The position numbers were made by a program, and so were the translations under genes. Of a DNA stretch of 64,000 nt, positions 25,623 through 34,759 are shown one piece after another. The stretch is from Pseudomonas syringae (GTDB lineage: Bacteria; Pseudomonadota; Gammaproteobacteria; Pseudomonadales; Pseudomonadaceae). The stretch covers positions 233,924 through 297,923 of the forward strand of contig NZ_LGSI01000074.1 of the NCBI RefSeq assembly GCF_001698815.1, given 5' to 3'. Position 1 is the first letter of the stretch, and every line of letters starts with the position of its first letter. A model generated the notes under the pieces. That model saw only the letters and a program-made list of their open reading frames with translations. It was not told the origin of the DNA and made no database searches.

Positions 25623-26111
25623 TCACTCCTGATAAACCTTTCTCAACAGTCTGAGTAACTCCTCGCGTTCTGCGCTATCGAGCGCGGCAGTGGAATCGAT
25701 ATCACTCTGGGCTGCGATGAGTTTCAATTCCTTGAGCAAGGTCTCGCCGGTCTTGCTGAGAAATATGCCATAGGAACGCTTGTCCGGTTTGCAGCGAACC
25801 CGCACGGCTAGCGCACGACTTTCCAGCTTGTTCAGTAGGGGCACTACCTGCGGTGGTTCAATGGCCAGCGCCTTGGCCAGGTCGGCCTGCATCAGCCCGG
25901 GATGCTGATCGATGATGGCCAGGGCGGAGAACTGCGCAGGCCGCAGGTCGTGGTTCGACAGTCGGCTGATCAGGTTCTGGAACAACTTGAGTTGGGCTCT
26001 GCGCAGGGCATAACCGATCAGGTCGTCCAGTGCTGTGTCCAGCGGCGCCTGCACCTCGGTGCTGCCGGGTAACACCTCACTCGCGTCGGCAATGTTGGAA
26101 GGCTTGGCCAT
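25623..26111 (-). CDS. MarR-family regulator, probable ferulate repressor (FerR type)
   Basis: This 162-residue protein has a winged HTH at about residues 60-125 (LRPAQFSALAIIDQHPGLMQADLAKALAIEPPQVVPLLNKLESRALAVRVRCKPDKRSYGIFLSKTG) flanked by dimerisation helices. MarR proteins of this kind repress hydroxycinnamate operons and are released by feruloyl-CoA. Its position beside ech supports that role. It is separated from ech by a broken permease gene transcribed in the same direction as itself. Assignment of the ligand is inference from context. Confidence 0.75.
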   Translation of the reverse strand: MAKPSNIADASEVLPGSTEVQAPLDTALDDLIGYALRRAQLKLFQNLISRLSNHDLRPAQFSALAIIDQHPGLMQADLAKALAIEPPQVVPLLNKLESRALAVRVRCKPDKRSYGIFLSKTGETLLKELKLIAAQSDIDSTAALDSAEREELLRLLRKVYQE

Positions 26112-26159
26112 TGAAAGTGGAGTCCTTGCGGGAATGAAGTTAAGAAAGCTATCTAGTTT

Positions 26160-26774
26160 GCCGAGGTTGTCGGTCGATAGCTACCGTAACGTTCAATACA
26201 TTGCCGAATGTGAATATCGGCCCCCCATTAGCCAAGGGCTTCAGGCTGCAAACCTCCTCGATTGCCTTTTCCTCTACTGTTGCGATGTTGTCAAAAGCTC
26301 GGCTTTCACGGTCGAGCGTCTGTCGATGCGCGCCACGGTATAGGTACACGCACCCAATACGGCAGGGCAGAGGGCGAGTACCGCTAAAAGCGTTCCCCTG
26401 CAGATTGCCGATACCCAGGATCAACGGGAAGGGTCGCGACAGCAACGGATAGATCACCACCGCGTAAGGCCACGGGTGTCGACCAAGCGCATCAGTGCCA
26501 GCCTGGCGATGGCCCCGCTGAAGGAGGCGAAAGAGCTTACCCATGACGCCGTAGCCCGGTCGAATCCCGCGTACTGATAAACCAGCGGACTCCACGAGGC
26601 GAGAAAGTACCGATCACCGGATCGGACATCGATGCCTGGATCCAGGCACTTGAGGATTCGCACCACGGTTTCAGGTTGCTTGTGCTTGCTCACCAGAAAC
26701 CGCACCGATGCCGGCAAAGCGAAAAACAGCAGCCCTATGGAGAGCGGAGTTGCAATACCGCCGAGTGCGAACAC
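26160..26774 (-). pseudogene. Aromatic-acid MFS permease (PcaK-like), fragment
   Basis: The minus-strand piece ATPLSIGLLFFALPASVRFLVSKHKQPETVVRILK, then YFLASWSPLVYQYAGFDRATASWVSSFASFSGAIARLALMRLVDTRG, is the middle of an aromatic acid:H+ symporter. A frameshift near 26470 moves the following YAVVIYPLLSRPFPLILGIGNLQGNAFSG into another frame, after which similarity fades. The N-terminal half is absent. It was presumably the hydroxycinnamate uptake gene of the ferulate cluster; another permease would now be needed. Confidence 0.65.
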
Positions 26775-26804
26775 AATTTGATTAATTTTATTAATGGTTA
26801 ATTG
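26774..26804. promoter_or_regulatory. Candidate MarR operator upstream of ech
   Basis: CAATTTGATTAA (26774-26785) and TTAATGGTTAATTG (26791-26804) form an imperfect AT-rich inverted repeat about 65 bases before the ech ATG, the only palindrome of note in this promoter region. It suits a MarR dimer; assignment to the 25623 regulator is inference. Confidence 0.45.
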
Positions 26805-26868
26805 ACATAACTAAAATTGCCGGTTAGGTTTTAGTCATCTGCATGCAAACAACAAGAGAGCAACCGCT

Positions 26869-27699
26869 ATGAGTAATTACGAAGGTCGCTGGAAAACCGT
26901 CAAGGTCGAAATCGAAGAGGGCATCGCCTGGGTCATCCTCAATCGTCCGGAAAAACGCAATGCCATGAGCCCGACCCTGAACCGCGAAATGATCGAGGTG
27001 CTGGAAGTCCTCGAACAGGATCCTGACGCCGGCGTGCTGGTGTTGACCGGTGCCGGTGAAGCCTGGACCGCCGGTATGGATTTGAAAGAGTACTTTCGCG
27101 AAGTGGATGCCGGCCCGGAAATCCTTCAGGAAAAGATTCGCCGCGAAGCCTCTCAGTGGCAATGGAAGCTGTTGCGCATGTACGCCAAACCGACCATCGC
27201 GATGGTCAACGGCTGGTGCTTTGGCGGTGGTTTCAGCCCACTGGTCGCCTGCGACCTGGCGATCTGCGCCGACGAGGCAACCTTCGGCCTGTCGGAAATC
27301 AACTGGGGCATTCCGCCGGGCAATCTGGTGAGCAAGGCCATGGCCGATACCGTGGGCCATCGCCAGTCGCTGTACTACATCATGACCGGCAAGACCTTTG
27401 GCGGGCAGAAAGCCGCCGAGTTGGGCCTGGTCAACGAGAGTGTGCCGCTGGCGCAACTGCGTGACGTGACCGTCGACCTGGCGCGCAATCTGTTGGAGAA
27501 AAACCCGGTGGTGCTGCGTGCGGCCAAACAGGGTTTCAAACGCTGCCGGGAGCTGACCTGGGAGCAGAACGAGGACTACCTGTACGCCAAGCTCGACCAG
27601 TCGCGACTGCTCGACACCGAAGGCGGACGCGAGCAGGGCATGAAGCAGTTCCTCGATGACAAAAGCATCAAACCCGGCCTGCAGACGTATAAACGCTGA
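26869..27699 (+). CDS. ech: Hydroxycinnamoyl-CoA hydratase-lyase (feruloyl-CoA to vanillin)
   Basis: This 276-residue crotonase-family protein has the same length and start (MSNYEGRWKTVKVEIEEGIAWV) as P. fluorescens hydroxycinnamoyl-CoA hydratase-lyase. The oxyanion-hole elements are GEAWTAGMDLKEYF and NGWCFGGGFSPLVACDLAI, and the acidic residue is in GLSEINWGIPPG. The enzyme hydrates feruloyl-, caffeoyl- or coumaroyl-CoA and splits it to the aromatic aldehyde plus acetyl-CoA. It is first in the ech-vdh-fcs-aat set; an AT-rich palindrome upstream fits MarR control. Confidence 0.95.
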   Translation: MSNYEGRWKTVKVEIEEGIAWVILNRPEKRNAMSPTLNREMIEVLEVLEQDPDAGVLVLTGAGEAWTAGMDLKEYFREVDAGPEILQEKIRREASQWQWKLLRMYAKPTIAMVNGWCFGGGFSPLVACDLAICADEATFGLSEINWGIPPGNLVSKAMADTVGHRQSLYYIMTGKTFGGQKAAELGLVNESVPLAQLRDVTVDLARNLLEKNPVVLRAAKQGFKRCRELTWEQNEDYLYAKLDQSRLLDTEGGREQGMKQFLDDKSIKPGLQTYKR

Positions 27700-27806
27700 A
27701 GTCCGCAGCGCACATCGGGCGCATCCTGCTGTTCGCTGCCGCGTCCTTGCCCTACTGTCATACCGCTTGAACGAATTCCCGATAAATACAATAAAGAGGA
27801 ATCACC

Positions 27807-29255
27807 ATGTTGGACGTGCCCCTGCTGATCGGCGGCAAGTCGTGCCCAGCCCGTGACGGGCGAACTTTCGAGCGCCGCAACCCGGTGACGGGCGAGGTCG
27901 TGTCGCGAGTGGCCGCCGCTACCCTGGAAGATGCCGATGCGGCGGTCGCCGCTGCCAAGGCCGCGTTTCCTGCCTGGGCCGCACTGGCGCCCAATGTACG
28001 GCGCACGCGCTTGCTCGCCGCCGCCGACCAATTGCAAGCGCGTACGGCTGAATTCGTCGCCGCCGCCGGGGAAACTGGCGCCATGGCGAACTGGTATGGC
28101 TTCAATGTGCAGCTGGCGGCCGGCATGCTGCGCGAGGCGGCGTCGATGACCACGCAGATCAATGGCGAAGTGATTCCCTCCGACGTCCCTGGCAATTTCG
28201 CCATGGCCCTGCGCCAACCCTGCGGGGTGGTGTTGGGGATTGCACCATGGAACGCCCCGGTTATTCTCGCCACTCGTGCGATTGCTATGCCTTTGGCTTG
28301 CGGTAATACCGTGGTGCTCAAAGCTTCCGAGCTGAGCCCGGCTGTGCATCGGTTGATCGGCCAGGTGTTGCAGGATGCCGGGCTGGGCGACGGGGTGGTC
28401 AATGTCATCAGCAATGCCCCGGCAGATGCCGCGGCCATAGTCGAGCGGCTGATCGCCAATCCGGCAGTGCGTCGAGTCAACTTCACCGGCTCCACCCATG
28501 TCGGACGCATCGTCGGTGAACTGTCGGCGCGACACCTCAAACCGGCACTTCTTGAGCTGGGTGGCAAGGCGCCGTTTCTGGTGCTGGACGACGCGGACCT
28601 CGACGCGGCGGTCGAGGCTGCAGCCTTCGGTGCCTACTTCAACCAGGGGCAGATTTGCATGTCCACCGAGCGCCTGATTGTCGATGCCGGGGTTGCGGAT
28701 GTCTTTGTCAGCAAGCTGGCGAGCAAGATCGCCACCTTGCGCGCTGGCAACCCGAACGCTGTCGACTCGGTACTGGGTTCCCTGGTCGATGCCGCAGCTG
28801 GCGAGCGCATCCGGGGGTTGATTGACGATGCCCTCGACAAGGGTGCACGCCTGGTTGCCGGTGGTCAGATCGAGGTCAGCATCATGCAGCCTACCTTGCT
28901 TGATGGCGTGACCCCCGAGATGCGCCTGTACCGCGAGGAGTCCTTCGGTCCGGTGGCGGTGCTGCTGCGTGGCGAGGACGACGAGGAGTTGTTGCGCCTG
29001 GCCAACGATTCCGAATTCGGTCTGTCGGCGGCGATCTTCAGTCGCGATACCGGGCGTGCCCTAGCCCTGGCCCAGAGGGTCGAGTCGGGCATATGCCATA
29101 TCAACGGACCGACCGTGCACGATGAGGCGCAGATGCCCTTCGGCGGGGTCAAGTCCAGCGGCTACGGCAGTTTTGGCGGCAAAGCGGCGATCGAGCATTT
29201 CACTCAATTGCGCTGGGTCACTTTGCAGAATGGGCCACGGCACTACCCGATCTGA
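27807..29255 (+). CDS. vdh: Vanillin dehydrogenase
   Basis: This 482-residue NAD-dependent aldehyde dehydrogenase starts MLDVPLLIGGKSCPARDGRTFERRNPVTGEV and contains the catalytic Glu in LLELGGKAPF and the catalytic Cys in QGQICMSTERL. Size, sequence and place between ech and fcs match Pseudomonas Vdh, which oxidises vanillin to vanillate and 4-hydroxybenzaldehyde to 4-hydroxybenzoate. The gap to ech is 107 bases; an AAAGAGG ribosome-binding site precedes the ATG. Confidence 0.95.
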   Translation: MLDVPLLIGGKSCPARDGRTFERRNPVTGEVVSRVAAATLEDADAAVAAAKAAFPAWAALAPNVRRTRLLAAADQLQARTAEFVAAAGETGAMANWYGFNVQLAAGMLREAASMTTQINGEVIPSDVPGNFAMALRQPCGVVLGIAPWNAPVILATRAIAMPLACGNTVVLKASELSPAVHRLIGQVLQDAGLGDGVVNVISNAPADAAAIVERLIANPAVRRVNFTGSTHVGRIVGELSARHLKPALLELGGKAPFLVLDDADLDAAVEAAAFGAYFNQGQICMSTERLIVDAGVADVFVSKLASKIATLRAGNPNAVDSVLGSLVDAAAGERIRGLIDDALDKGARLVAGGQIEVSIMQPTLLDGVTPEMRLYREESFGPVAVLLRGEDDEELLRLANDSEFGLSAAIFSRDTGRALALAQRVESGICHINGPTVHDEAQMPFGGVKSSGYGSFGGKAAIEHFTQLRWVTLQNGPRHYPI

Positions 29256-29415
29256 TCGTTCGTTGCGTTTCTCGGGCTGCTGTCTCGTGCGAGCAGCCGC
29301 TTGCGAATGTAAACAAGGCATAACAATAACAAGGATGCAGCCAGACGCTGCCGTGCTTACACCGAGCCGCTTGAGTGCTGGTTGGTGCTGGCATGCCTTG
29401 ATGGAGGATAACGAC

Positions 29416-31299
29416 GTGAGTTCCGAATTCAGACCGCAGCCCCGATCCGGCGTTGCTCAAACGCGTTACCGCCACGTGTCCATCGGCCATTCTGCTGTGG
29501 AGGTCAGTGAACGTAACGGCAACTTGCACATGCGCTCCCTGGAGCCGCTGGCGCCACTGCCCATGCGCCTGCTCGACCGATTGGTGCATTGGGCACAGGT
29601 GCGCCCGCTGCAGACCTTTATCGCCGCCCGCGAACAAGGTGGCGATTGGCGCCGGGTCAGTTATGCCCAGATGCTCGACAGCGTTCGTGCCATCGCCCAG
29701 AGCCTGCTCGGCTACGGGCTTTCGGCCGAGCGACCGCTGGCGATCCTTTCGGGCAACGACATCGAGCATTTGCAGATCGCCTTGGGCGCGATGTATGCGG
29801 GGATTCCTTATTGTCCGGTTTCTCCGGCCTATTCGTTGCTATCTCAGGATTTCGCCAAGCTGCGGCATGTTTGCGATTTGCTGCAGCCGGGGTTGATATT
29901 TGTCAGCGACGCGGCCGCCTACCAGCGGGCGATCGATGCTGTGTTGCCAACCGAGACTCCATTGGTTGCCGTGCGCGGACACGTGCCAGGGCGCAGTCAG
30001 GTGAACTTCGCCAGTCTGCTCGAACACCCTGGCGGTGCAGAGGCCGATGTAGCTTTCGCCGCCACGGGCCCGGACAGTATCGCCAAATTCCTGTTCACCT
30101 CGGGTTCGACCAAATTACCCAAGGCGGTCATCACCACCCAGCGTATGCTCTGCGCCAACCAGCAAATGCTGTTGCAGACCTTTCCAGTGTTTGGCGAGGA
30201 ACCGCCGGTACTGGTGGACTGGCTACCGTGGAACCATACGTTCGGCGGCAGTCACAACGTTGGCATCGTGCTTTACAACGGTGGCACTTTTTATCTGGAT
30301 GACGGCAAGCCCACGGCTCAGGGCTTCGCTGAAACCCTGCGCAATCTGAAGGAAGTTTCGCCGACCGCCTACCTGACCGTACCCAAGGGCTGGGAGGAAC
30401 TGGTCTCGGCGCTGGAAAACGATGGCGAATTGCGTGAACGTTTTTTTGCCCATATGAAGCTGTTCTTTTTCGCAGCAGCCGGTCTCTCGCAGAGTGTCTG
30501 GGATCGGCTCGACCAGGTCGCAGAGCAACACTGTGGTGAACGCATCCGCATGATGGCCGGGCTCGGCATGACCGAAGCGTCTCCCTCTTGCACCTTCACC
30601 ACCGGGCCGCTGTCCATGGCCGGTTACATCGGTCTGCCGGCACCGGGTTGCGAGGTCCGGCTCGTACCGGTGGATGGCAAGCTGGAAGGACGTTTCCGTG
30701 GGCCGCACATCATGCCTGGCTACTGGCGTGCACCGCAGCAGACCGCCGAAGTCTTCGACGATGAGGGCTTCTACTGTTCCGGTGATGCCATCAAGCTGGC
30801 CGACCCGAGCGACCCGCAACTGGGCCTGATGTTCGATGGTCGTCTCGCCGAAGACTTCAAGTTGTCCTCCGGAGTGTTCGTCAGTGTTGGCCCCCTGCGC
30901 AATCGTGCGGTGCTCGAGGGCTCGCCCTATGTGCTGGACCTCGTTGTCGCGGCACCGGATCGCGAGTGCCTGGGCGCCTTGGTTTTTCCTCGCCTGTACG
31001 AGTGTCGTCGACTCTCGGGGTTGACCAAGGCTGCCAGCGATGCCGAAGTTCTGGCCAGCGCGCCGGTTCGGGCGTGGTTCGCCGACTGGCTGCAACGCCT
31101 CAATCGCGAAGCCAGCGGCAACGCCAGTCGCCTTGAGTGGATCGCGGTGCTCGACGAGGCCGCGTCTATCGATCGTGGTGAAATCACTGACAAAGGCTCA
31201 ATCAACCAGCGGGCAGTCTTGCAATGGCGTGCAGCCAAGGTCGAAGCGCTGTATCGCGGCGAAGACCCTTCGATCCTGCGCGCCGGTCCACGGTCTTGA
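29416..31299 (+). CDS. fcs: Feruloyl-CoA synthetase
   Basis: From a GTG at 29416 (GGAGG eight bases upstream) this gives 627 residues, the length of Pseudomonas Fcs; the longer open frame upstream overlaps vdh and is not used. Motifs of the adenylate-forming family are present: FLFTSGSTKLPKAVITT (ATP loop), GLGMTEASPSC, and YCSGDAIKLADP and DFKLSSGVFVSVGP towards the C-terminal domain. It activates ferulate, p-coumarate or caffeate to the CoA thioester for Ech. The thiolase gene starts within its stop codon. Confidence 0.93.
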   Translation: MSSEFRPQPRSGVAQTRYRHVSIGHSAVEVSERNGNLHMRSLEPLAPLPMRLLDRLVHWAQVRPLQTFIAAREQGGDWRRVSYAQMLDSVRAIAQSLLGYGLSAERPLAILSGNDIEHLQIALGAMYAGIPYCPVSPAYSLLSQDFAKLRHVCDLLQPGLIFVSDAAAYQRAIDAVLPTETPLVAVRGHVPGRSQVNFASLLEHPGGAEADVAFAATGPDSIAKFLFTSGSTKLPKAVITTQRMLCANQQMLLQTFPVFGEEPPVLVDWLPWNHTFGGSHNVGIVLYNGGTFYLDDGKPTAQGFAETLRNLKEVSPTAYLTVPKGWEELVSALENDGELRERFFAHMKLFFFAAAGLSQSVWDRLDQVAEQHCGERIRMMAGLGMTEASPSCTFTTGPLSMAGYIGLPAPGCEVRLVPVDGKLEGRFRGPHIMPGYWRAPQQTAEVFDDEGFYCSGDAIKLADPSDPQLGLMFDGRLAEDFKLSSGVFVSVGPLRNRAVLEGSPYVLDLVVAAPDRECLGALVFPRLYECRRLSGLTKAASDAEVLASAPVRAWFADWLQRLNREASGNASRLEWIAVLDEAASIDRGEITDKGSINQRAVLQWRAAKVEALYRGEDPSILRAGPRS

Positions 31300-32555
31300 A
31301 TTACGCAGGTCAGTATTCGGCATTCAACGATGTGGCGATTCTTGAGGCCGTGCGCACGCCCTGGATCGACCTCGGCGGTGCGCTGGCCCAGGTATCACCC
31401 ATCGATCTGGGCATCAAGGTCGGGCGTGAAGTGCTGGCCCGTGCCGGGCTCGATCCGCGGACAGTCGATACTGTGCTGGCGGGCTCCATGGCCCAGGCCA
31501 GCTTCGACGCCTACTTGCTGCCACGCCACATCGGTCTTTACAGTGGTGTGCCGCAACAGGTGCCTGCACTGGCGGTGCAGCGCATTTGCGCCACCGGTTT
31601 CGAGCTGTTACGCCAGGCCGGTGAGCAACTTCGCGACGGCGCGGAACTGGCGCTGTGTGTGGGCGCCGAATCCATGTCGCGCAACCCGATTGCTGCCTAC
31701 ACCCATCGAGACGGATTTCGTCTGGGTGCGCCGGTGGATTTCAAGGATTTCCTCTGGGAGGCGCTGTACGACCCGGCACCGGGACTGGACATGATCGCCA
31801 CGGCGGAAAACCTTGCCAGGCATCATGGCCTGAGTCGCGAAACGGTGGATACCTATGCCCTCAACAGCCATGAGCAAGCGGTGCAAGCGCAAACTTCTGG
31901 CTGGTTCGCCGATGAAATCGTCGCCGTACGCAACGAGCCATTCGAGCTGGACGGCTATCAGCCTCGGGGCATTACGCTGCCGCGTCGGGTAGACGAAGTC
32001 ACCCTCGACAGCCACATTCGGTCCACTGATTTCCTCGCGTTGGCCAAGTTGCGGGCGATTCATTCGGAGGGCGTGCAAACCGCTGGCAACAGCTGTGCTG
32101 TGGTGGACGGTGCAGCGGCGGTGCTGGTCGGCCGCGCATCGGCGGGTACGCGACCGGCACTGGCAAACCTGCTGGCGACGGCAGTGGTCGGCGTGGCCCC
32201 GGAGTTCATGGGAATCGGCCCGGTTCCGGCGATCCAGTTGCTGCTGCAACGCAGCGGGTTGGCGCAGGACGATATCGCCCTGTTTGAAATCAACGAGGCG
32301 CAAGGCGCGCAAGTGCTGGCAGTAGCTCAGGCGCTGGAGCTGGATAGCAATCGGCTGAACCGCCGTGGCGGTTCGATTGCCCTCGGTCATCCGTTAGCTG
32401 CCACCGGCCTGCGTCTGGTGATGACTTTGGCCCGGCAGTTGCGCGAGCAGAATCTGCGCTATGGGATCGCCTCTGCCTGTGTCGGTGGCGGGCAGGGCAT
32501 GGCCGTGCTGATCGAGAACCCGCAGTACCGCGACGAAGCCCTGTCACCGCTTTGA
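31296..32555 (+). CDS. aat: Beta-ketothiolase of the ferulate operon
   Basis: This 419-residue thiolase, if it begins at the TTG overlapping the fcs stop (TTGA), starts LNYAGQYSAFNDVAILEAVRTPW. The first active-site Cys is in AVQRICATGFELLRQAGEQ, the His in GGSIALGHPLAATG and the second Cys in ASACVGGGQGMA. Homologous aat genes occur in P. putida and Pseudomonas sp. HR199 clusters, where they are proposed for a CoA-dependent beta-oxidation route of ferulate, though Ech makes that route unnecessary. The partner acyl-CoA dehydrogenase next door is broken here. Confidence 0.85.
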   Translation: MNYAGQYSAFNDVAILEAVRTPWIDLGGALAQVSPIDLGIKVGREVLARAGLDPRTVDTVLAGSMAQASFDAYLLPRHIGLYSGVPQQVPALAVQRICATGFELLRQAGEQLRDGAELALCVGAESMSRNPIAAYTHRDGFRLGAPVDFKDFLWEALYDPAPGLDMIATAENLARHHGLSRETVDTYALNSHEQAVQAQTSGWFADEIVAVRNEPFELDGYQPRGITLPRRVDEVTLDSHIRSTDFLALAKLRAIHSEGVQTAGNSCAVVDGAAAVLVGRASAGTRPALANLLATAVVGVAPEFMGIGPVPAIQLLLQRSGLAQDDIALFEINEAQGAQVLAVAQALELDSNRLNRRGGSIALGHPLAATGLRLVMTLARQLREQNLRYGIASACVGGGQGMAVLIENPQYRDEALSPL

Positions 32556-32619
32556 GCAGCGCCGGGCAAGTATTGACCGGCCAGAGACCTTCGCGACTTT
32601 CGACGATATGAGGCTTTCC

Positions 32620-32922
32620 ATGTGGCACCACCAGGCGCCGCTGCACGACATGCAATTCATCTTCGAACACTGGCTGACGGCTGGGCCATGTATACCGGCA
32701 TTGCCCATGGCGCCTATCTGTGCTTTCTTCACCGAGCAGGGTTTTCGTCTGGCCAGCAATGCCTTGCAGGTGTTCGGTGGTTACGGCTACGTCGCCGAGT
32801 TCGCAATTGAGCAGACTCTGGGCGACAACCGAATCGCAATGATTTACGAGGGCAGTAACGAAATTCAGGCCAATGACCTGCTATTGCGGAAAGTATTGGG
32901 CGATGCCTGCTGTGCGAGTTGA
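32620..32922 (+). pseudogene. acd: Acyl-CoA dehydrogenase of the ferulate cluster, internally deleted
   Basis: The 5' end, MWHHQAPLHDMQFIFEHWL, matches the N-terminus of acyl-CoA dehydrogenases of the Acd type. After a short scrambled part it jumps to FTEQGFRLASNALQVFGGYGYVAEFAIEQTLGDNRIAMIYEGSNEIQANDLLLRKVLGD, the C-terminal end with the catalytic-base Glu (IYEGSNEI). About 450 residues between are missing. The family gene is normally about 590 codons; this one keeps about 100. Confidence 0.82.
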
Positions 32923-32983
32923 TCTCCAGCTTGTGCAAGGCTTGCGTTACTATGGCCGCCCACGTTTTCTGGAAGTTGCCTGG

Positions 32984-33697
32984 ATGAGTAAGCCCGGTCA
33001 GTTGGTGCTGGTAGCGCTGCGCAAGATGATCGCTTCGGGCGAGCTGGTTGCTGGCGAACGACTGATGGAAATCCCCACGGCGGAGCTGTTCGGGGTGTCC
33101 CGGATGCCGGTGCGTATGGCGTTTCGAACCCTCGAACAGGAAGGGTTGCTGGTGCGGTTCGGCGGTCGAGGGTTTCAGGTGCGCTCGGTCAGTGCCGATG
33201 ACATCGCCGGTGCCGTTGAAGTACGTGGAGTGCTCGAAGGTCTGGCGGCACGTCAGACTGCCGAGCGCGGACTCTCGGCAGAGGGGCGCGCGATCCTGGA
33301 GCTATGCCTGCTGCAAGGTGACGAATTGTTCGACAAGGGCTATGTCACAGAAGACGATCTGGAGGTCTACCATGACCTCAACATGCGTTTCCATCAGGTG
33401 ATCGTCGAAGGCAGCCACAACCCGGCCATCGCCGATGCGCTGGCGCGCAATGACCACCTGCCTTTTGCTTCGGTAACCGCGCTGGCGGTGGATCGCAACG
33501 ACATGGCCCGCGAGTATCGGCGTTTCAACTACGCCCACATGCAACATCATGCCGTCTTCGATGCCTTGATCAATCGCCAGGGCGCCCGTGCCGAAGCGAT
33601 CATGCGCGAACACGCCAACGCTACCCTGCGCTATGCCGAGATATTTGGTTCTGCGACAGCCAATGAGCGGATGAAGGTCATTCACCGCTCTGAGTGA
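32984..33697 (+). CDS. vanR: GntR/FadR-type regulator of vanillate genes (VanR)
   Basis: From ATG 32984 this is a 237-residue protein. The winged HTH is LVLVALRKMIASGELVAGERLMEIPTAELFGVSRMPVRMAFRTLEQEGLLVRFGGRGFQV. The FCD effector domain has metal-ligand type residues (DLNMRFHQVIVEGSHN and the C-terminal HHAVFDALINRQGARAEAIMREH). VanR proteins repress vanAB and respond to vanillate. The gene ends convergently 12 bases from vanB. The perfect AATGGATCCATT palindrome upstream of vanA is the expected type of site. Confidence 0.85.
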   Translation: MSKPGQLVLVALRKMIASGELVAGERLMEIPTAELFGVSRMPVRMAFRTLEQEGLLVRFGGRGFQVRSVSADDIAGAVEVRGVLEGLAARQTAERGLSAEGRAILELCLLQGDELFDKGYVTEDDLEVYHDLNMRFHQVIVEGSHNPAIADALARNDHLPFASVTALAVDRNDMAREYRRFNYAHMQHHAVFDALINRQGARAEAIMREHANATLRYAEIFGSATANERMKVIHRSE

Positions 33698-33709
33698 GGC
33701 TCGGCCTTT

Positions 33710-34660
33710 TCAGAGGTCCAGCACCAGCAGCGATGATTTCGAGCGCGAGCAGCACGGAGTGAACTGATCATTAAGTGCCTGCTCATTTTCGGTGAGGAAC
33801 AGGTCGCGGTGATCCGGCACGCCCTCCAGTACCCTGGTCAGGCAGGTTCCGCAAATGCCTTGTTCGCAGGACGTGGCGATATCGATGCCATGGCTTTCCA
33901 GTACTTGAACCACGGTCTTGTCGGTCGGGATTTCGAAGACCTGGCCGGTGCTGCCAACCTTGACCGAAAAGCTCCCATCGTTACTGGTATCAGTGGGCGT
34001 GGCGGCAAAGTATTCGCGGTGTAGCGAGTCTTCCTGCCAGCCTTGAGCCCTGGCGCTGTCCAGCACGTGCTGCATAAAACCGCCCGGACCGCAAACATAC
34101 AGATGAATGTTTTCTCCTGGCTGGGCCAATACCCTGGCCGCGTTCAGCGCTGTCTCGGGTTGCTCATCGAAATGCAGAAATACCCGGTCGGCGAAAGACG
34201 AGTTCTTGATTCGTTCGACAAAGGCTGCACGCTCGCTCGAGCGTGCGCAGTAATGCATTTCGAAGTCCGCGTTGCTGTGGGCAAGACGTTCAGCCATGCA
34301 CAGAATCGGTGTGATACCGATGCCGCCGGCAAACAGCAGGCTGCGCCTGGCCTGGTGTACCAGCGGGAACAGATTGCGTGGCTCGCTGATGCGCAGGCGA
34401 TCCCCGGTGTTGATCTGTTCGTGCAGGCATTGTGAGCCGCCGCGCGAGGCCGGATCCTTGAGCACGCCGATCAGGTAACGGTGGCGCTCTTCGGGGTGAT
34501 TGCACAGGGAGTATTGACGGATGACTCCGCCGGGCAGGTGCACATCGATGTGCGCGCCGGCACTGAAGCCGGGCAGTGCGCTGTCATCGACGCTGGCCAA
34601 TTCATAGCTGCAGATGTCCTGAGCTTCGTTTTTACGTGATACCACCACCACATCGATCAT
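33710..34660 (-). CDS. vanB: Vanillate O-demethylase reductase subunit
   Basis: This 316-residue class IA oxygenase reductase has an FMN-binding domain with RQYSLCNHPEE, an NAD domain with FAGGIGITPILCMAE and YVCGPGGFM, and a C-terminal plant-type ferredoxin with cysteines in SCEQGICGTCLTRVLEG plus a distal one in TPCCSR. It passes electrons from NADH to VanA. The start is 99 bases after the vanA stop. The gap has a 7-bp hairpin (GGGCACG/CGTGCCC, 34732-34751) that may tune relative expression. Confidence 0.94.
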   Translation of the reverse strand: MIDVVVVSRKNEAQDICSYELASVDDSALPGFSAGAHIDVHLPGGVIRQYSLCNHPEERHRYLIGVLKDPASRGGSQCLHEQINTGDRLRISEPRNLFPLVHQARRSLLFAGGIGITPILCMAERLAHSNADFEMHYCARSSERAAFVERIKNSSFADRVFLHFDEQPETALNAARVLAQPGENIHLYVCGPGGFMQHVLDSARAQGWQEDSLHREYFAATPTDTSNDGSFSVKVGSTGQVFEIPTDKTVVQVLESHGIDIATSCEQGICGTCLTRVLEGVPDHRDLFLTENEQALNDQFTPCCSRSKSSLLVLDL

Positions 34661-34759
34661 GCTTCATCCTCGGAGCGTTGCCACCACAGTGGTCACTTCT
34701 GGTTATTTTGAGATTGTGCTGCGCAAGGGACGGGCACGGCATGGCGTGCCCTGGCCTGG

